Assembly: GCA_036376245.1 (NCBI GenBank)
Contig: DASVAS010000022.1
Coordinates: forward strand, 1 to 64,000
From: DATARR01 sp036376245
GTDB lineage: Bacteria; Acidobacteriota; Thermoanaerobaculia; Multivoradales; UBA5704
DNA: 64,000 nt
Direction: 5' to 3'
Part shown: in pieces, positions 1-55,600 of the stretch
Numbering within the stretch: position 1 is the stretch's first letter
Layout of the letters: the number at the start of each line of letters is the position of its first letter
The notes under the pieces: model-generated
The model's input: the letters and a program-made list of their open reading frames with translations, nothing else
Told to the model about the DNA's origin: nothing
Database searches by the model: none
Program-made: the position numbers and the translations under genes

Positions 1-43671
<43,671 letters not shown>

Positions 43672-43679
<8 letters not shown>

Positions 43680-43689
43680 GCGCCTCCCC
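43672..43689 (-). promoter_or_regulatory. Gene A/gene B translational coupling site
   Basis: Gene B ATG (43679-43677) overlaps gene A TGA (43674-43672) by 8 bp. A GGGGAGG ribosome site (43689-43683) lies 3 nt upstream of the ATG. The same overlap at both junctions keeps the three subunits in step. Confidence 0.9.
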
Positions 43690-46600
43690 GTGGGTCTCCA
43701 GACCCTCCTCGAAGATCCCCTCCAGCAGCTCTTCTCCCGCCACCGCCGCCATTTCCACCATCACCAGCTCCGCCATGCCCGCCACGGTGGCCGCCGTGAA
43801 AACGGAGCCGACGGGCAGCTTGACGCCGAAGACCTCGCGGACCCTGGCGAGCAACTGCACGCCCAGGAGCGAGTGGCCGCCCAGGGCGAAGAAATCGTCT
43901 TGGACGCCCACCCGCTCGACACCGAGGATCTCGGCCCACAGCGGCGCCAGGATCTCCTCGATGGGATTGCGCGGCGCCACGTACTCCTCCGCCGCGCCGC
44001 CCTGGGAGTCGGGCTCCACGCGGGCCAGGGCGCGGCGGTCCACCTTGCCGTTGGGGGTCAGAGGCAGGGCGTCCAGGGCCACGAAGACCGAGGGCACCAT
44101 GTACTCCGGCAGCTTCTCCTTGAGGTACCCGCGCAGGGACGCGGCATCCTCCCCGCCCACTACGTAGGCGGCCAGCCGGCGGTCGCCGCCGTCGCCCAGG
44201 GCCAGCACCGCCGCGTCGCGGACGCCGGGGTGGGCGAGCAGCGCCGCCTCGATCTCCCCCAGCTCGACCCGGAAGCCGCGCACCTTGACCTGGTGGTCCA
44301 GGCGGCCCAGGAACTCCAGCTCGCCGTCGTTGCGCAGCCGCACCAGGTCGCCCGTCCTGTACAGCCGCTCGCCGGGAATCCCCGAGAACGGATCGGGCAC
44401 GTAGCGCTCCGCCGTCAGGTCCGGCCGCCCCAGATAGCCACGGGAGATCCCCGCGCCGCCCAGGTACAGCTCGCCGGGAACCCCCGCCGGTGTCAGGCGC
44501 AGCCGGCGGTCCAGGATGTAGCCCCGGCTGTTGGTGAGAATCCTGCCGATAGTGGGCTCCCCCTCTGAGCCCACGTCGGCGACCGTCGAGAAGGTCGTGT
44601 CCTCCGAGGGGCCGTACAGGTTCAGCAGCCGCTCCACCGTGCCCAGGGCGTGGACCCGCCGCGCCAGCTCCCCCCGCAGCGGCTCGCCGCCCAGGTTGAC
44701 CGTCTTCACCGACGCCGGCACGGCCCCCTGTCGCAGCAGCTCCGCCATGGCGGAAGGGACGGTGTCGATCAGCGTCACCTCGTCCCGCGCCGGTAGATCG
44801 GGCAGGGCCAGGGCGTTGTCGGCCAGGATCACCGTGCCGCCCCAGGCCAGCGGCGCGAACAGCTCGAAGACCGACATGTCGAAGCAGATGGAGGTCGAAG
44901 CCAGCACGCCCCGCAGCTCCTCGGGATTGAAGTAGTCCCGGGACCACCAGATCAGGGCCGAGGCGGTGCGATGCTCGATGGCCACGCCCTTGGGCCGTCC
45001 CGTCGAGCCCGAGGTGTAGATCACGTAGGCCAAGCGGCCCATGCGCACCGGCAGGGGCGCCAGCTCAGGATCATCCTCTTCGAAGAGCATCTCTTCAGTG
45101 ATCACCACGGGCGCCTGCGAGTCCTCGAGAATGGCCTCGACGCGCTCGCGCGGGTAGGCCGGATCGATCGGCACGTAGGCGCCGCCGGCCTTGAGGATGC
45201 CCAGCATGGAGATCAACAGCTTCGGCGTGCGCTGGAGGAAGACGCCCACCCGCACCTCCGGCCCCACGCCCAGCGACCGCAGCCGCCGCGCCACGCGGTC
45301 GGCCCTCTCATTCAGCTCGCGGTAGGTCAGCCGCTCCGCGCCGCCGATCAGGGCGACGGCGTCGGGCGTCCGCCGCGCCTGGGCCTCGAAGAATTCGTGC
45401 AGCAGCATGTCGTCCGGCCACTCCGCGGTGTCCCCGGCCGACTCCGCCAGCAACTCTCCGATCTCGCCGGCGGTCAGCAGCGGCAGCTCGGAGAGCGGCT
45501 GGCCAGGATCGGCCGCGGCGGCCTCCAGCAGCGCGCGGTAGCAGCCGAGAAGCCGCTCCATGCTGACGGCGTCGAACAGATCGGCGGCGTACTCCAGGGA
45601 GCCCGCGAAGCCCTCCTCCGTCTCCCGCAGCAGCAGGGTGAGGTCGAAGCGCGAGACCCCGGCGTCGGCGTCCAGCGGCTCGGCGGACAGGCCGGGCAGC
45701 GCCAGCGGCGAGGCGGCGGCGTTCTGCAGCGCCAGCGAGGCCTGGAACAGGGGCGTGCGGCTCGGGTCCCGCTGTGGCGACAGCTCCTCCACCAGCTTCT
45801 CGAAGGGGACGTCCTGGTGCGACCAGGCCCCCAGCGTGAACGTCCGGGCGCGGCCCAGCAGCTCGCGGAAGACCGGATCGCCGGCGAGGTCGCCCCGCAG
45901 CACCAGCATGTTGACGAAGAAGCCGACCAGCGGCTCGGTCTCGATGCGGTTGCGGTTGGCCACCGGCGCGCCTACGGCCACGTCCTCCTGGCCGCTGAAG
46001 CGGGAGAGCAGCGCCTGGAAGGCGGCCAGCAGCAGCATGAACGGCGTCACCCCCTCGGCCTGCGCCCGCGCCCGCACGGCCTCGGCGAGGCTGCCGGTCA
46101 GCCGCGCCGGCAGGTAGGCGCCGCGCAGGCCGCGCACCGCCGGCCGCGGACGGTCGGCCGCCAGGTCCAGGGCCGGCGGCAGCCCGGCGAGGGCGGTCCG
46201 CCACCAGGCGAGCTGTCCCTCCAGGACCTCGTCCCGCAGCCAGCCCCGCTGCCAGACGGCGTAGTCGCCGTACTGGACGGCCAGCTCCGGCAGCGGCGAC
46301 GGCCGCCCCGCCACGGCGGCGCCGTAGAGGGCCGACAGCTCGCGCAGGAAGACGTTGAGCGACCAGCCGTCGGAGGCGATGTGGTGGAGAGTGAGGACGA
46401 GCACGTGATCGCCCTCGCCCGCCCGCAGCAGCAGCGCCCGCGCCAGCGGGGCCGCCGTCAGGTCGAAGGGGGTCCGCGTCTCCTCCCGCGACAGCCGGTC
46501 GAGGGCCGTCGCCCGCGCCTCTTCGGGCAGGGCCGCGAGGTCGGCCACGGGCAGCTCGAAGGGACGCCAGGGAACGACCCGCTGCACGGGGCGGCCGGCC

Positions 46601-49600
46601 GCCTCCACGAAAACGGTGCGCAGGGCCTCGTGGCGGCGCACGATCTCCCCCAGGGCGGCGGCCAGGGCGGCCACGTCGAGCCGCCCCGTGAGCCGCGCCG
46701 CCGCCGGCAGGTTGTACAGCGGGCTGCCGGGGTCGAGGCGGTCGAGGAACCAGAGGCGCTCCTGGGCGAAGGACGGCGGCAGATCGCCACTCCTGTCCAC
46801 GGGGAGCAGCGGCGGCTGCGCCAGGCCGGAGACGGCCCCCAGGGCCGCCAGCTCGCCGGCCAGGCCCGCCACCGTGGGCACCTCGAACATCCGCCGCAGG
46901 GGCAGCGAGATCCCGAGGGTCTCCCGCACCCGCGAGACCACCTGGGCGGCCAGGAGCGAGTGCCCGCCGAGGTCGAAGAAGCTGTCGTGGACGCCCACGC
47001 GCTCGACTTCCAGCACCTCGGCCCACAGGGAGGCCAGGGTCTCCTCGATGGGATTGCGCGGCGCCGCGTACCCGTCCGCCGCGCCGCCCGTCTCCGGGGC
47101 CAGGGCGGCCAGGGCGCGGCGGTCCACCTTGCCGTTGGGAGTCAGCGGCAGGGCGTCCAGGGCCACGAAGACCGAGGGCACCATGTACTCCGGCAGCTTC
47201 TCCTTGAGATATCCGCGCAGGGACGCGGCGTCCTCCCCACCCACCACGTAGGCGGCCAGCCGGCGGTCGCCGCCGTCGCCCAGGGCCAGCACCGCCGCGT
47301 CGCGGACTCCGGGGTGGGCGAGCAGCGCCGCCTCGATCTCCCCCAGCTCCACCCGGAAGCCGCGCACCTTCACCTGGTGGTCCAGGCGGCCCAGGAACTC
47401 CAGCTCGCCGTCGTTGCGCAGCCGCACCAGGTCGCCCGTCTTGTACAGGCGCTCGCCGGGGATGCCCGAGAACGGATCGGGGACGTAGCGCTCCGCCGTC
47501 AGGTCCGGCCGCCCCAGGTAGCCGCGCGAGATCCCCGCCCCGCCCAGGTACAGCTCGCCCGGCACCCCCGCCGGCGTCAGCCGCAGCCGCCGGTCCAGGA
47601 TGTAGCCCCGGCTGTTGGTGAGGATCTTCCCGATCGTCGGCTCGCCCTCCGCGCCCACCTCGGCCACCGTCGAGAAGGTGGTGTCCTCCGAGGGGCCGTA
47701 CAGGTTCAGCAGGCGCTCCACCGTTCCCACGGCGTGGACCCGCCGCGCCAGCTCCTTCCGCAGCGGCTCGCCGCCGAGGTTGACCGTCTTCACCGAGGCC
47801 GGCACGGCCCCTTGCCGCAGCAACTCGGCCATGGCGGAGGGGACGGTGTCGATCAGCGTCACCTCGTCCCGCGCCGGTAGATCGGGCAGGGCCAGGGCGT
47901 TGTCGGCCAGGATCACCGTGCCGCCCCACGCCAGCGGCGCGAACAGCTCGAAGACCGACATGTCGAAGCAGATGGAGGTGGAAGCCAGCACGCCCCGCAG
48001 CTCCTCGGGACTGAAATAGTCCCGGGACCACCACATCAGGGCCGAGGCGGTGCGGTGCTCGATGGCCACGCCCTTGGGCCGTCCCGTCGAGCCCGAGGTG
48101 TAGATCACGTAGGCCAGCCGGCCCATTCGCACCGGCAGGGGCGCCAGCTCCGGACTTTCCTCTTCGAGGAGCATCTCGTCGGTGATCACCACCGGCGCCT
48201 GCGAGTCCTCCAGAATGGCCTCGACGCGCTCGCGCGGGTAGGCCGGATCGATCGGCACGTAGGCGCCGCCGGCCTTGAGGATGCCCAGCATGGAGATCAA
48301 CAGCTTCGGCGTGCGCTGGAGGAAGACGCCCACCCGCACCTCGGGGCCGACGCCCAGCGCCCGCAGCCGCCGGGCCACGCGGTCGGCCCGCTCGTTCAGC
48401 TCGCGGTAGGTCAGCCGCTCCGCGCCGCCGATCAGGGCCACGGCGTCGGGGGTTCGCTTCGCCTGCGCCTCGAAGAATTCGTGGAGCAGCACGTCCCCCG
48501 GCCACTCCACCGCGTCTCCCGCCACCCCGGTCAGGACCTGGGCGGCCTCGCCTGCGGTCATCAGGGGGAGATCCGCGATCTCGCGGTCCGGATCGGCCGC
48601 CGCGGCCTCCAGCAGCGTGGCGAGATGGCCCGCCATGCGCCGCGCCGTCCCGGCGTCGAAGAGGTCGGCGTTGAACTCGAGCCCTCCCGTCAGGGCGCCG
48701 TCCCCGGCGCCGGCCAGGGCGAGGATGAATTCGAACTTGGCCGTGCCGTTGTGGACGGGGATCGCCTCCGCTTCGATCCCCGGCAGGCGCAGCTCCACGC
48801 CGGGGCCGTCCTGGAGGGCGAGCACGACCTGGAAGAGGGGGGCGCGGGAGAGGTCGCGCCCCGGCGCCAGCTCGTCCACCAGCCGCTCGAAGGGGATGTC
48901 CTGATGGGCGTAGGCCCCCAGCACCCGCTCCCGCGTCCGCGCCAGGAGATCCGCGAACGTCCGCCCGGCGGCCGGCTCCAGCCGCAGGGGGAGGGTGTTG
49001 ACGAAGAAGCCGATCAGGCCTTCCACGCCGGCGGGACGGTCGGCGAACGGCGAGCCGATCGCCAGGTCCTCCGCGCCCGACCAGCGCTGGAGGACGGCGG
49101 CCCAGGCGGCGAGCAGGGTCATGAAGGCCGTGGCTCCCCGCCGGCGGGCCAGGCCGCCGACCAGCCCCAGCGCCAGCGCCACCGGCACGGCGCCGCCGCG
49201 GAAGGTCTGCGCCGGCGGGCGCGGCCGGTCCGTGGGCAGGTCCAGGGCCGCCGGCATGCCGGCCAGCTCGCCGCGCCAGAAGGCCAGGCGGACCTCCAGC
49301 GCCTCCCCGGCCAGCCAGCCGCGCTGCCAGACGGCGTAGTCGGCGTACTGGAGCGGCGGCCCCGGCAAGGGCGCCCCCGCGTAGAGGGCCGCCAGCTCGT
49401 CGAACAGGATCCCCATGGACCAGCCGTCCGCCGCGATGTGGTGCAGGGTCAGCAGGAGGACATGGTCGTCCGCGCCCACGCGGGCCAGGACCGCCCGGAC
49501 CAGCGGACCGCGCTCCAGGTCGAACGGCCGCCGCGCCTCCTCGGCCGCCAGCCGCACCGCCCCGGCCTCGTCCGTCTCGATCCAGCGCAGCTTCAGGGAG

Positions 49601-52600
49601 GGCTCGGGGGAGACGACCTGCCGGGACTGGCCGGCCTCCTCCACGAAGGTGGTGCGCAGCGACTCGTGCCGCCGCGCGACCTCCCGCAGGGCGCCGCCCA
49701 GGATGCCGGCGTCGAGCGGGCCGCGCAGCCGCAGGGCGATCGGGACGTTGTAGACCGCGCCTCCCCCTTCGAACCGCTCCAGGAACCACAGGCGCTCCTG
49801 GGAGAAGGAGAGGGGCAGGGCCCCCTCGCGGGGGACCGGGACCAGCGGCGGGGCCGCGGGCACGGCGCCATCGCGGCGGGCGTTCTCGATCTCCCGCGCC
49901 AGCTCCGCCACCGTCGGATGGGCGAAGAGGTCCGCCAGCGGCAGCTCCACGCCGAAGGCGTCGCGCAGCCGGGCGACCAGCCGCGCGGCCAACAGGGAAT
50001 GGCCGCCCGCCGCGAAGAAGTCCTCGTCCACTCCCACCCGCTCGCGGCCCAGCAGCCCGGCCCAGATCCCGGCCACCAACTCCTCCACCGGCGTCCGCGG
50101 CGCGCCCGCCGTCCCCTCCCGGTCCTCCCACTCGGGATCGGGCAGGGCCTTGCGGTCGACCTTGCCGTTGGGCGTCAGGGGCAGGGCCGGCAGGACCACG
50201 AAGGCGGCGGGGATCATGGCCTCTGGCAGGGTGCGGCGCAGGAAGTCCCGCAGCTCCGCCGCCGCCGGCAGGCCTTCCCGGCCCGCCAGCCAGGCCACCA
50301 GCCGCTTCTCCCCGGCGTGCTCGCGGGGAAGGACGGCCGCTTCCCGCACTCCCGGATGGGAGAGGAGCGCCGCCTCGACCTCGCCCGGCTCGATACGGAC
50401 GCCGCGGATCTTGACCTGCTGGTCGATGCGCCCCAGGTAGTCAATCCGCCCGTCCGGCCGGAAGCGGGCCAGATCGCCCGTGCGGTAGAGCCGGGAGCCG
50501 GGCGGGCCGAACGGATCGGGCACGAACCGCTCGGCGGTCAGATCCGGACGGCCGAGGTAGCCGCGGCCCACGCCGGCGCCGCCGGCGCAGAGCTCGCCGG
50601 GCACGCCGGGCGGCACGAACTGGCCGCGCCGGTCGAGGATGTGGACGCGGCAGCCCGCGAGAGGAAGGCCGAGGTCCGGCGGGCCCTCTCCTTCAGCATC
50701 GACCACGCCCGCGGTGACCGCCACCGTGCACTCGGTGGGGCCGTAGGCGTTGATCAGGCCCCAGGCCGCGCCGGGCGCGGGGCGACCCTGGAGACGGTCG
50801 CCGCCGGTCCAGAACCAGCGCAAGGCCAACCCTTCCGGCAGGGGCTCGCCGAGGACGACCTCCATGAGCGGCGTGGGGAGGAAGCAGACAGTGATCCCCT
50901 GGCGGGCCAGCCAGGAGGCAATTGTCCCGGGCGCGCCCAGGACTCCCTCGGGGAGGAACGCGACGGCCGCCCCCGCCGCCAGGCTGGGCCAGACCTCCGC
51001 CACGGCGGCGTCGAAACCGGGGGCCGCCGCCTGCGACAGCCGGTCCTCCGGCCCGAGACCGAGCAGCCGCCCGTAGGCGGCGGCCAGGTTGGCCAGGCCG
51101 GCGTGCCGCACCGCGACCGCCTTGGGCCGGCCCGTGGAGCCGGAGGTGAAGATCAGGTAGGCCAGCCCCTCAGGGTCGATCGGGACGGTCGGGACCGCCG
51201 GGCACGCCTCGTCCGCCTCGCCCTCCAGGACCTCCAGATCCTCCCCGGTCAACACGATCCGCGCACCGGCGTCCGCGATCAGCGACGCCAAGCGCTCCGC
51301 CGGATGGGCGGGGTCCAGGGGCAGGTAGGCCGCGCCCGCCTTGAGCACGGCCAGCCAGGCGACCACCATGGCCGGCGACCGCTCCATGCGCACCGCCACC
51401 ACCTGCTCGGGTCCGGCGCCGCGCCGGATCAGCGCGCCGGCCAGGCGGCCGGCCAGGCGGTCCAGCTCGCCGTAGGTGAGGGTCTCGTTTTCTGAGATCA
51501 GCGCCGGCCGGTCCGGCGTCCGCGCCGCCCATTCCGCGATCCGCTCGTGGATCAGGAACGGGGCCGCCGCCGGCGCCGTGGCGCTCCACTCGTTCAGCAG
51601 CAGCCGGCGCTCGGATTCCGTCAGCAGCGGCAGCTCCGAGAGACGCGCCTCCGGATGGGCCGCGATCCCCCGCAGGAGCACCCGGAAATGAGCCAGCAGG
51701 CGTTGAACGGTGGCGGCGTCGAAGAGGTCCGCGGCGTACTCGGCGCGGGCCTCGAAGCCGTCAGGGGTCTCGTCCACGAAGACCGTGAGGTCGAACTTGG
51801 CGGTGCCGGTGTGGACCTCCTCCACCCGCGCCGGCAGGCCGGGGGCCAGCTCCAGCGGCGGCTGGGCGTTCTGGAGGGCGAAGACGACCTGCGCCAGCGG
51901 CGGCCGGGAGAGGTCGCGGCCGGGGGCCACCGCCTCCACCACCCGCTCGAAGGGGACGTCCTCGTGGGCCAGGTCCTCCAGCGCCGGCCGCTGGTTGCGC
52001 TCCAGCAGCTCCTCGAAGGTGGGATCGCCGGAGAGATCCGCCCGCAGGGCCAGGAGGTTGACGAAGAAGCCGACCAGCCCCTCCAGCTCCCGCCGGCCCC
52101 GGCCGGCCGCCGGCGCGCCCACCAGCAGGTCCTCGCGGCCGGTGTAGCGGCCGAGCAGGGCCTGGAAGGCGGTCAGCAGGACCATGAACGGGGTCGCCCC
52201 CTTGCGCCGCGCCGCCTCCACCGGGCCGAGGTCCAGCCGTTCCATGCCGCCGCGGAAGCTCTGCCGGGCCGGCCGGAGCCGGTCGGCGGGCATCTCCAGA
52301 ACGGTGGGCGCCCCCTCCAGCCGGCGCCGCCAGTAGCCGAGGCGCTCCTCCAGGGTTTCGGAGAGCTCGCGTCGCTGCCAGGCCGCGTAGTCGGCGTACT
52401 GCACCGGCAACTCCGGCAGCTCCTCCCCCCGGTACAGGGCCGCCATCTCGCGCAGCAGCACCCCGGTGGACCAGCCATCGGTGACGGCGTGGTGGACCGT
52501 CAGGCAGAGCCAGTGGTGATCCGGCGCCAGCCGCAGCAGCAGCCCCCGGGCCAGGGGCCCCTCTTGGAGGTCGAAGGCGCGCGCCGCCGACGCCGACGCG

Positions 52601-55600
52601 CGCCGCCGGGCCGCCGCCTCGGGCTCCTCCGCCCCCGCCAAGTCCTCGGTTTCAAGGGCGAAGCCATCCGACCGATCCGTCGGATTCCAAATTCGCTGCA
52701 CCGGGCCGCCCGCCACCTCCGGGAGCGTGGTGCGCAGCGCCTCGTGCCGGCGCGCGACGCTGTCCAGCGCCGCCGAAAGGGCCGGCACGCTCAGCGGCCC
52801 GCGCAGCCGCAGCAGCGCCGGCACGTTGTAGACCGGCAGGCCGGGGGTCAGGCGCTCCAGGAACCAGAGGCGCTCCTGGGCGAAGGAGACCGGGAAGTCG
52901 CAGCCGTCCCGGGGCAGGAGGGGGATTGCCCTCTCAGACTGGCTCTCCTCCACGAGGGCCGCCAGCTCGGCCAGCGTGGCGCTGGCGAAGACCTGGGCCA
53001 GGGTGATCTCGACGCCCAGCTCCTCCTGGAGGCGGGCGGTCATGCGGGCCGCCAGCAGCGAGTGGCCGCCGAGGTCGAAGAAGCTGTCCCGCGGACCGAT
53101 CCGCTCGACGCCCAGGAGGCCGGACCAGATTGCGGCCAGCCGGCTTTCGGTGGCGGTGCGCGGGGCTTCGCCGTCCCCCGATTCGCGGGCCGGATCGGGG
53201 AGGGCCCGGCGGTCGAGCTTGCCGTTGGGCGTCAGCGGCAACGCCGGCAGGGTCAGGAAGGCGGCGGGCACCAGGGCCTCGGGCAGGGTGCGGCGCAGGA
53301 AGTCCGCCAGCTCCCGGGTGTCGATCCCATCGCTCCCGGGCACCACCCAGGCCACCAGGGCCGGCCCGCCGGCGCCGAACGGACGCGCTTCCACCACCGC
53401 CTCGCGCACGTCCGGATGCGCGGCGAGCGCCGCCTCGACCTCTCCCAGCTCGACGCGGACGCCGCGGATCTTCACCTGCCGGTCGATCCGCCCCAGGCAG
53501 TCCAGGCAGCCGTTCGGCCGGAAGCGGGCGAGATCCCCCGTGCGGTAGAGCCGCGCCCCGGGCTCGCCCGAGAAGGGATCGGGGATGAAGCGCTCGGCGG
53601 TCAGCGCGGGCCGACGCAGGTAGCCGCGGCCGACGCCCAGACCGCCGACGCACAGCTCGCCCGGCGCGCCCATCGGGACCGGCTCGCCATGGGGACCGAG
53701 CAGGTAGGCCCGCGCGCCGGGGACCGGACGGCCGATGGCCGGCGACGCCGAGCCGGGCAGGCCCGCCTCCGGCACCACCGCCCAGGTGCTGACCACCGCG
53801 CACTCGGCCGGACCGTAGAGGTTGAACAGCCGGAAGGGCATGTCCGGCCGGGGCGCCCGCCGCAGCCGGTCGCCGCCCACGCCGAGGTTGCGCAGCCGGG
53901 TGGCCGCCAGCGCCGGCTCCTCCAGCAGCGCCTCGCCCAGCGGGGTCGGCGGGAAGCCGGTGGTGATCCCCTTCTCCGCCAGCCAGGCCGCCAGCCGCGC
54001 CGGGGAAATCCGGGTCTCCTCGTCCGGCACGTGCAGGCTCGCGCCCGCCGCCAGCGCCGTCCACACCTCCCAGACCGAGACGTCGAAGGACGGGCTGACG
54101 ACCTGCATGGCGCGGTCGGCCGGCGTCAGGTCGTAGAGGTCCAGGATGACCCAGCGCACCAGGTTCGAGAGGCTGGCGTGGGAGATCTGCACCCCCTTGG
54201 GCTGACCCGTCGAGCCCGAGGTGTAGATGACGTAAGCGCAGCTCTCCGCCGCCAGCGGCACGGCCAGGTCGCCCGGATCGCCGGAGCCATAATGGGAGTC
54301 CGGATCGTCCAGGCAGACCGCCCGCGCCCCGGCGCCCGCCGGCAGCCGGTCGAGGAGGCCGCGGCGGGTGAGCAGGACGGGCGCCCCGGAATCCTCCAGC
54401 AGGTACGCCAGCCGCTCGGCCGGGTACGAGGGATCGATGGGGAGATAGGCGCCGCCGGCCTTGAGCACGGCCAGCAACGCCACCGCGAAGGCGGCGGAAC
54501 GCTCCAGGCAGACCGCCGCCGGGACCTCCGGCGCCACGCCCAGCTCGCGCAGGCGCCAGGCCAGCCGGTTGGCCCGCGCGTTCAGCTCGCCGTAGGTGAG
54601 GACCGTGACGCCGTCGTCGACCGCCAGCCGGCCCGGAGCCCGCCGGGCCTGCGCCTCTACCAGGCGGTGGACGAACGCGGAGTCCCGCCGGCCCGGCTCG
54701 GACCGGCTCCACAGCTCCAGCACCTGCCGGCGCTCGGCCTCGGGCATCAGGTCCAGCTCCGAGACCCGCCGCCCCGGCTCCGCCGCCAGCGACCGCAACA
54801 GCTCGGCGAAGCGGCCCAGGAACCGCCTGGCGGTGGCGAGGTCGAACAGATCGGAGTCGAACTGGAGCGAGAGGGCGAGGCCGCCGTCCAGCTCGGCCGC
54901 CATGGGCATCAGGTCGAACTGCGAGGCGGGAGAATCGAGGGAGACCGACTCCAGGGTCAGCCCGTCCAGCTCCAGCCGGGCGCCGGCCTCGCCCACGGCG
55001 AAGGCCGCCAGGGCCTCCAGGTCCGGCGCCGGCGACTTCTGGAGGGCGACCACGGTCTGCATCAGCGGCGGCCGGCCCGGCTCGCGCTCCGGCTGCAGAC
55101 GCTCGGCCAGCAGGCCGAAGGGGAAATCGCCGTGCGCGATGGCGTCCAGGGTGGCGGCCCGCAAGCGGCCCAGCAGCTCCCCGGCCGCGGGGTCCCCCGC
55201 GAGATCCGCCCGCAGCGGCACCGGGTTGACGAAGTACCCGACCACGCCGCCCAGCCGGCCGGTCGGCCGGCCCGTGGTGGGGATGCCCACCAGGAAGTCC
55301 TCCTGGCCGGTGTGGCGGGCCAGCAGAGCGGACCAGGCCGCGGTCAGCGCCACGAACAGCGTGCAGCCCCGGGCTTCGGCCATGGCGCGCAGGCGCGCCG
55401 AGACGTCCGCGTCCAGGCGGCGGAAGAGCGTGCCGCCCCGGAAGCCCTGGCTCAAGGGGCGGGGACGGTCGGTCGGCAGGTCCAGGGGCGGCGCGCCGGC
55501 CAGGCGGTCCCGCCACCAGGCCCACAGCTCCTCGCCCCAGGGGCTTTCCAGCCGCCGCTCCTGCCAACGGGCGAAATCGGTGTAGTGAAGGACAGGCGCC

